From: Lucinisca nassula
Lineage: Eukaryota > Mollusca > Bivalvia > Lucinida > Lucinidae
Reading direction: 5' to 3'
Assembly: GCA_963580285.1 (NCBI GenBank)
Contig: CAUZLF010000737.1
Location: 49,177 to 113,176, forward strand
Length of the DNA: 64,000 nt
Positions within the stretch are counted from its first letter, which is position 1; each line of letters starts with the position of its first letter. The position numbers and the translations under genes were made by a program. Below the pieces are notes generated by a model that searched no databases, was not told the DNA's origin, and worked only from the letters and a program-made list of their open reading frames with translations. Below are positions 58,705 to 64,000 of this stretch, piece after piece.

Positions 58705-61281
58705 TTAAACATCGTCATCACTTTCGTTTTCATACACCTCATCAATCATACTCTCAATTTCTGTATTGTCTTCATCCTGATTATCGAGATCAAGTCCACT
58801 GCACATTATATCCACAAGTTCTTGGGGAAAAAGATACCCACTGGTCCATTCATAGTCAATGCTATCATCTTCGGCCAGTTTCCAGCCATGCCCAACTGGG
58901 ATAGGGACGTCTGGATACCTCTGATCTGCATGGAGCCAGATATATGCCTGATAATTGGCTCGCTTTATGTGCATTTTCAGAGAACTTCTGCATGATGGAA
59001 GTAGGCTCAGATCGACGCCGTCATAATTGCTTAGCAATTGCCCTGAATGCCCTTGATACTTTTGAGCGAAAAGATCGTACCTCAGTTTATTCACATCTGT
59101 GTATTTTGGCTTACCATACATACAGCAAACGTACTTTTCAAGATCAGTCAACAGAGACTCAGGTACATCTATATCCTTACCGAGTTTACTGAAAACTGTC
59201 AATAAACTTGGATCTTTTTCAACATGCCGCAAGGGAATAATTTTACCCCTTCTAACGAAAGCACTTGTGGTATCGCACCCTGTAAATGAATGGATTGACG
59301 GGAGAGTCGCACAAAGACTAGGCCCTTTACTTTCGATGATTTGCTTCACATCCAGCAGTCGTCTTTTATTTCCAGTGCCCGTGTCAAATATTACAGATTG
59401 CTTCATAGTTTGAGCAAACTTCAAAAGCAATACAAACACATCTGTGTCAGGGGAACGGACAATAATGTGCACAGACTCTGAACAGGTTCGGCTTATATGC
59501 ATACAGTGCAGAATGATTCTGGTGTCTGCCTCTTCTTGTGAAGAGAAGAGATCTTCAAGTGGTTCTTTTTTAACTGTTTTTCTGTCTTCACTGGATAAAC
59601 AAAAACATTCTTCACCACACACAAAGAATATTTTTCTGCCAGCCAGTTTTTCAGCATAGGTATCTTTCTGCCATTCGTCCAGCAGAAGTTTGATCAACTG
59701 TGTTTTATTGTCATCATTAGACATAAAACGCTTCCAATCTTTAGGTGTTTTTGTTTTGGGACCTGACAACATGAACGTAGGCGAATCACCACGCTTCTTT
59801 CTTTCAAACGCTTTAATTGACATTGTTTTATAAGTGTCCGTGACAAAATCTACACGAGAAACTTTAGGTAGAAGGTTGAACACCATGAGTGCAAGCATGT
59901 CAAATGAGTCTGGTATGGAAACCAGTGACTGCAAAGTCGCATTTCCATCATACACATATATAGTTTCACTCTCCGGGGGTTTAGCAGAAGGTTCAATGCC
60001 AACTTCTAGGCTGTGCATAAGTTTAGCCTTATCTGTTTTTACTGGCATACCATCGGCTGTTGCCAGTGAAAAAGGTACTGGACCAAGAGAATATGACAGG
60101 GTTACCACAAGGTCGATGTTGTTTTCAACGGAGAGCAGGACTAACTGTCCAAAAACATTTCTCTCAGCCTTGATCTGAAGGAGTTTGTTTTCAGACGACT
60201 TGATTTTCTTTATAACACAGGTCGATGCAAATGTTTTCAGCTTCATTCGTTTTATAGGTTCGTGGAAAGGAACCGACTTATCAACGAGTCTCTCCTTAAT
60301 GAACTGTTCCATTGCTGAACGACCCTGCTCATCTGCTGTAAGAAGGTCTGATTCGACCTCTTTAGGCGCTGGTTTGCCGGAAGACAAGCAAAACACCTCA
60401 TCCATACTTTCTGTTGTGAATGGATTTGTGAAACTGTTGAAAGCCTCTATCAGTTTCTTAGTATCTTCTTCAGAGTTTTTTATTTGTGATGGCTGCAGTT
60501 CCTTGTGAAGTAACGATTCAGGTGATGCCATATCTGCAAGACTTAGTGTAGCCTCAACAAGCTTTGCTTTATAATGTCTGGTTACACACCACCGATAGTA
60601 CGCCGAATAGTTTCCGCTAAAACCTATGATCCCTCCTTGACACTTTGCATGGCAATTGATAGTTTGCTCTATCGTGATATCTACAGGATTTCGTGCGAGA
60701 GGAATTGCGGATCTACAGACACTGAATCCATTCTCACGTAGCAACTCCTCGCAACCTGGGTGTGTTTTATGCAGGTTCAGAAGGATCATAAGATAAACTG
60801 GTAGATACCTAGCGTAATTGTTATGGTCAAAGGCAAATAACAACGGACAAAGATTATAGAGTGCAGCTATATGCAGATCTAAGTCATTGGTCTTTGTTGC
60901 TTTGATAAGAGCCAGTATCAGCCAAACAATATCCATGTAACTAAGCCAAAATTGTGCGGTTTGACCGAGCTCACCTTTTCGTACTTTGTCCTTAAACTTT
61001 TGATAAGCATCGAAATATGCTTTGGAGTCTTTGTGTTCAATCACCTCATTCAATGCACATGAATTTGGATTTTCGATCAATGTGTTAAATAGCTCTTGTG
61101 CCTCTCCCGAAAACAGACCTTCTGTGGCATTTGTAGTTTCAAACTTGCACAGTAACATTCTTTCAAGTGCTTCTACTGTCAGTTTATGAACCCTCATAGC
61201 ACGATTATAGTGCTTGCCTGACATGACTTTTTCCAAGGACCCACTAGCACAAACACCTGCTTCAATCAATATCTCAACCAC
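58705..61281 (-). pseudogene. AcademX-like transposase, C-terminal part with FEN/XPG-like nuclease domain
   Basis: 858 codons in one open frame. The N-terminal third has conserved-looking blocks (FWLSYMDIVWLILALI, ARYLPVYLMILLNLH, NPVDITIEQTIN, GGIIGFSGNYSAYYRW) that I associate with a widespread transposon protein family of animals. The second half has the acidic pattern of FEN/XPG nucleases in order: YVYDGNATL at 442, VDFVTDTY..IKAFERKKRG at 477-498, QEEADTRI at 582, SPDTDVFVLLL at 610 and FTGCDTTS at 666. An acidic C-terminal tail follows. Academ elements of the X lineage are known to encode a transposase with an XPG nuclease, so this is the best fit, but it rests on memory of the family. 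The frame is one base off from the segment upstream, so the gene is broken here. Confidence 0.6.
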
Positions 61282-61852
61282 TGCCTTTCATTTTGCTCCC
61301 GATGGCACCAAATAAAGAGCATATGGTATGGAACACCCCCATTCTAACAATAACATTACCGAATTGCCCAGGGCGTTGCCAAACAATTGAATAAGCCTTC
61401 TTGGCCACAGCCAAGTCAAAAGTAACAATTGTGTATTGTTGCCCTACATTAAATTTTGTGCTTGCTTCCTGTGACAGTTCAAGAATATGCTGTACAGTGG
61501 AATTCTCATTTATAGAGAAGTTAATTGGTGGCATATACTCCACCACTGACAACAAGTCATTTGTGTTTGTGGATGTCTGTGACAACCAACCAGTCCATGA
61601 TGGAACGATCTGGCGATCACAAGAACTACCCATGTTTCTGCAAACCAACCATATGAAATTCAAAAAGTTTGTGCTGTTGAAGTTGCAGATCGGTTCTGAC
61701 CGACTGACATTGAAATTTGGCTCAGCCTTCGGCTTTGTGTAACAAGGCTTTGTGGCCGCGTAAAGTCGATTTAAGCCCCCCAGTGGAAATCTTCCACTGA
61801 CCGTTCCAAGGCGGCTCTTCTGTGGCGATTTATTTATGTTGTTGTTTGTTAC
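61274..61852 (-). pseudogene. AcademX-like transposase, middle segment
   Basis: Open from 61852 to a TGA at 61274. It contains VPSWTGWLSQT, VEYMPPINFSINE, TIVTFDLAVAKKAY and MGVFHTICSLFGAIGSKMKGSG, which lead in sequence logic straight into EAGVCASGSLEKVMSGKHYNRAM of the next segment, one frame away. The overlap of the two frames at 61274-61281 marks the indel. Upstream the frame stops near HCR-4. Confidence 0.6.
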
Positions 61853-61883
61853 TTACTGTGTGTATCACTTGTGTCTTTTAATT

Positions 61884-62652
61884 AGGGCCCCGCACTGAAA
61901 GTGTGGGTGCCCTATAGTAATCACTCTGTCCGTCCGTCTGTCTGTCTGTCCGTCCGTCTGTCCGTCCACAAATTTTTTTATCCTCCATAACTTTTTATTA
62001 TTCCTGGATGGATTTAAATATTACTTGGCATCACTCTGTCTGTCCGTCTGTCTGTCTGTCTGTCTGTCCGTCTGTCCGTCTGTCCGTCCACAAATTTTTT
62101 TATCCTCCATAACTTTCTTATTCCTGGATGGATTTAAATATTACTTGGCAGAAATGTTTACCATAATGTGATGGAGTGTTGCGCGCAAGACTCAGGTCCG
62201 TACCTCAAAGGTCAAGGTCATACTTAGAGGTTAAAGGTCAAAAAAGGGTCTTTCCTGTGTCCAATTAATAACTTTGTTATTATTCCTGGATGGATTTAAA
62301 TATTACTTGGCAGAAATGTTAACCATAATGTGACGAAGTGTCACACGCAAGACCCACAGCCGTACCTCAAAGGTCAAGGTCATACTTAGAGATAAAAGGT
62401 CAAAAAAGCGTCTTTTTTATTGTGTCCAATCTATAACTTTCTTATACCTGGATGGATTTAAATATTACTTAGCAGAAATATTAACCATAATGTGACAGTG
62501 TGTCACGCGCAAGACCCAGGTCCGTACCTCAAAGGTCAAGGTCATATTTAGAGGTGAAAGGAAAAAAAAAACGTCTTTTTTAACATCAACATTTTCCTAC
62601 TCCTCTGATAGCGCTGCCGGGGCCCTAGTCAGTTTCACTGACAGCTCTAGTT
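61884..62652 (+). mobile_element. HCR-4 element, lying within the transposase gene
   Basis: 5' hairpin GGGCCCCGCACT-GAAA-GTGTGGGTGCCC (61885-61913), GTCCGTCCGTCTG microsatellites at 61928-61970 and 62036-62090, and three full cores of ~150-165 bp with GGATGGATTTAAATATTACT and CAAAGGTCAAGGTCATA. It ends with GTCAG-TTTCA-CTGAC, AGCTCTAGTT at 62652. It separates the middle and N-terminal parts of the transposase. I could not find splice sites that would remove it and keep the frame. Confidence 0.7.
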
Positions 62653-62819
62653 TTGGATGGCCATATGGCCATTTTGTGGGAAAGTAACTGTCCATATGGC
62701 CTTCCTTTGTTTAGGTTTCCATTATGGTCTGGTCGCTTAATGTTTGTATTTCTTTCCCTTTGGTGTCTTTTATGGATGGAGTAAGTTAATTGTATCAATT
62801 CCTGATCTTTGTTTTACTT

Positions 62820-64000
62820 CTACTTTAACTCTGTAACGTTAGGTTCAATTACCTTTCGCCGTTCTGCAGGCTGGTTGGTAACAGATGTACTTGTTTGGAC
62901 CGCCTCTGAAACTTCTTGAATCACAATACCATGGGTTGAATGTGTTGTTCCTGCTCCTGATGGAGTTTCTTCATTAAGATCAAAGTTATCCCAACAGAAA
63001 TGTATAACACGATTCTTTTCTGTTGATATGTTGGAGGGCATCACGGATTTTGATGCTGTTATCGTGTTACACATAGATGTTTCGACCTCTAGCGTTTTTG
63101 TGTACGACTGGCTGTGCCCAAACCTGTTTAAGATTGTAATGACTTCGGCACTGCCTGTAAGATGTCTCACTGTCATAGGCAGTAAGATGTGCTTAGGCAT
63201 AACCCATTCGCCCTGAGTTGCTGTGTAGCAAATATCCTGGGCGATGGAATGCACTTGCCTAGAAGTTTTGCTAGAAGCTTTCTCTAGGGGTTTACTACTT
63301 ATAACAAACGACAGAAACTCTTTCAGCACGGCTGGCGGATTACGCTCGTCAGAAAGAAGCCATTTTGTTGTTGGGGGCCAAGGTATATCACCAGATATCC
63401 TTTTACTGAAATCAATATGGCGCCTTAAAATCATAGCTGCTTCTTCCAACCGTTTCTCATCAGAACATGCTAGTTCAAAAGCCTTTTCAACAGACTGACC
63501 CTTTTCAATATCTGAAGCATAAACAAGCTGACTTTTGCTTGATGGCTGCCAGAAATTAAGCCTTGAACCAAAATGATGAACAAGCTTTTCCTTCAGTTTA
63601 AAAGATCTATAATCTTTATTATATACATCAGGGTGTTGCTCTAACATGTACTGCATATATCGTTCTCGAATCATCGTCAGCCTCTCTACCATCTGACCAG
63701 TGATGATTGACTCTTCAATGTAATCACAGATGTATGCAAAGGAGTCAGAATGGGCTTTGGTGGTTTTCAAATACTCGGTATTTTCAGATTTAGGGTTTCT
63801 AGAATCTTTTCTTGTGTAGTCTTTCCTACAATATTCATGATAACGGGCTTCTCGTGCCACAATATCTTGTCCCCGTATCTTACAAAGGAGAGCTTTGTCG
63901 TTTTTAGCTTCAGCGGCATCAAAAATCGACTTCTTGGCGGTTTCTGTGACACATGTGAGCAAACCCTGGCGTTTTCCTTGATACTTTACAAACTCTTTAT
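62820..64000 (-). CDS. AcademX-like transposase, N-terminal part, cut by the window edge
   Basis: Open from the window edge to a TAG at 62820, at least 390 codons with the true start outside. It has a Cys/His-rich start (ARYHEYCRKDYTRK), FKLKEKLVHHFGSRLNFWQP, DIPWPPTTKWLLSDERNPP, MPKHILLPMTVRHLTGS and CWDNFDLNEETPSGAGTTHST. The last block has the look of a DDE catalytic neighbourhood (Asp in WDNFD), though I cannot assign the triad by eye. It reads toward the segment at 61852 across HCR-4. The codons are clean, so inactivation of the whole gene is recent or its exons are still partly intact. Confidence 0.6.
   Translation of the reverse strand, partial: KEFVKYQGKRQGLLTCVTETAKKSIFDAAEAKNDKALLCKIRGQDIVAREARYHEYCRKDYTRKDSRNPKSENTEYLKTTKAHSDSFAYICDYIEESIITGQMVERLTMIRERYMQYMLEQHPDVYNKDYRSFKLKEKLVHHFGSRLNFWQPSSKSQLVYASDIEKGQSVEKAFELACSDEKRLEEAAMILRRHIDFSKRISGDIPWPPTTKWLLSDERNPPAVLKEFLSFVISSKPLEKASSKTSRQVHSIAQDICYTATQGEWVMPKHILLPMTVRHLTGSAEVITILNRFGHSQSYTKTLEVETSMCNTITASKSVMPSNISTEKNRVIHFCWDNFDLNEETPSGAGTTHSTHGIVIQEVSEAVQTSTSVTNQPAERRKVIEPNVTELK

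Noticed and set aside
61820..62824. Intron joining the two transposase parts across HCR-4
   Set aside because: Candidate donor GTAGAA (62823) and acceptor CACAG (61820) exist, but splicing them shifts the frame into a stop. Insertion plus frame damage is simpler.

Overview
The window is eukaryotic nuclear DNA, most likely from a bivalve or related lophotrochozoan. The reasons are spliced exons of a meiotic gene, a very high load of tandem-core mobile repeats of a kind I associate with molluscan genomes, tRNA-derived SINEs, a mariner, a hAT-type MITE, a Ty3/Gypsy-type LTR element and a large DDE-type transposase gene. There is no operon structure and no bacterial or phage signal. Nearly all of the 64 kb is repeat or transposon. 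The only host gene I can recognise is SPO11: two + strand exons (40661-40774 and 43625-43724) carry both metal-binding motifs of its Toprim domain.

Layout: 221-10863 is five head-to-tail copies of a hairpin-capped element with a 166-bp tandem core (HCR-1, minus orientation). 11650-13150 is HCR-8. 14725-15300 is a 29-bp minisatellite split by a dispersed repeat. 16489-33302 is a nested set: HCR-6 contains HCR-7, which contains a 13.9-kb LTR retrotransposon tandem (18096-31949) flanked by one AGCGC target duplication. 34337-35239 is a hAT-type MITE with a perfect 8-bp target duplication. 35687-37045 is HCR-3, 37193-37540 a SINE and 37620-38451 HCR-5. A 23-base assembly gap lies at 38500-38522. 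40661-43724 is the SPO11 part, with a 2.85-kb intron filled by a 48-bp minisatellite, a dispersed repeat and a broken mariner. 44068-45777 is a long-inverted-repeat element around a decayed C2H2 zinc-finger fragment. 47432-56750 is HCR-2, into which four HCR-1 units have inserted in plus orientation. 58705-64000 is a minus-strand transposase gene of probable AcademX type, frameshifted and split by HCR-4; it runs off the window.

The LTR element encodes Gag, a retropepsin and an integrase with an intact D,D35E triad in one frame, but no reverse transcriptase or RNase H. It has 2.55-kb LTRs, a tRNA-Leu-like primer site and a polypurine tract. Its two internal regions look almost identical and share a middle LTR. 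The outer copy has lost most of its third LTR through a microhomology deletion.

The broadest pattern is that eight otherwise different repeat families (called HCR-1 to HCR-8 here) share much of one plan: a 5' hairpin, a GTCC/GTCTG-rich microsatellite, a 150-190 bp tandem core with a recurring ~45-bp motif, and a 3' hairpin followed by CTTGTT or CTAGTT. This resembles published molluscan pearl/Helentron-type non-autonomous elements; assigning them to that group is inference.
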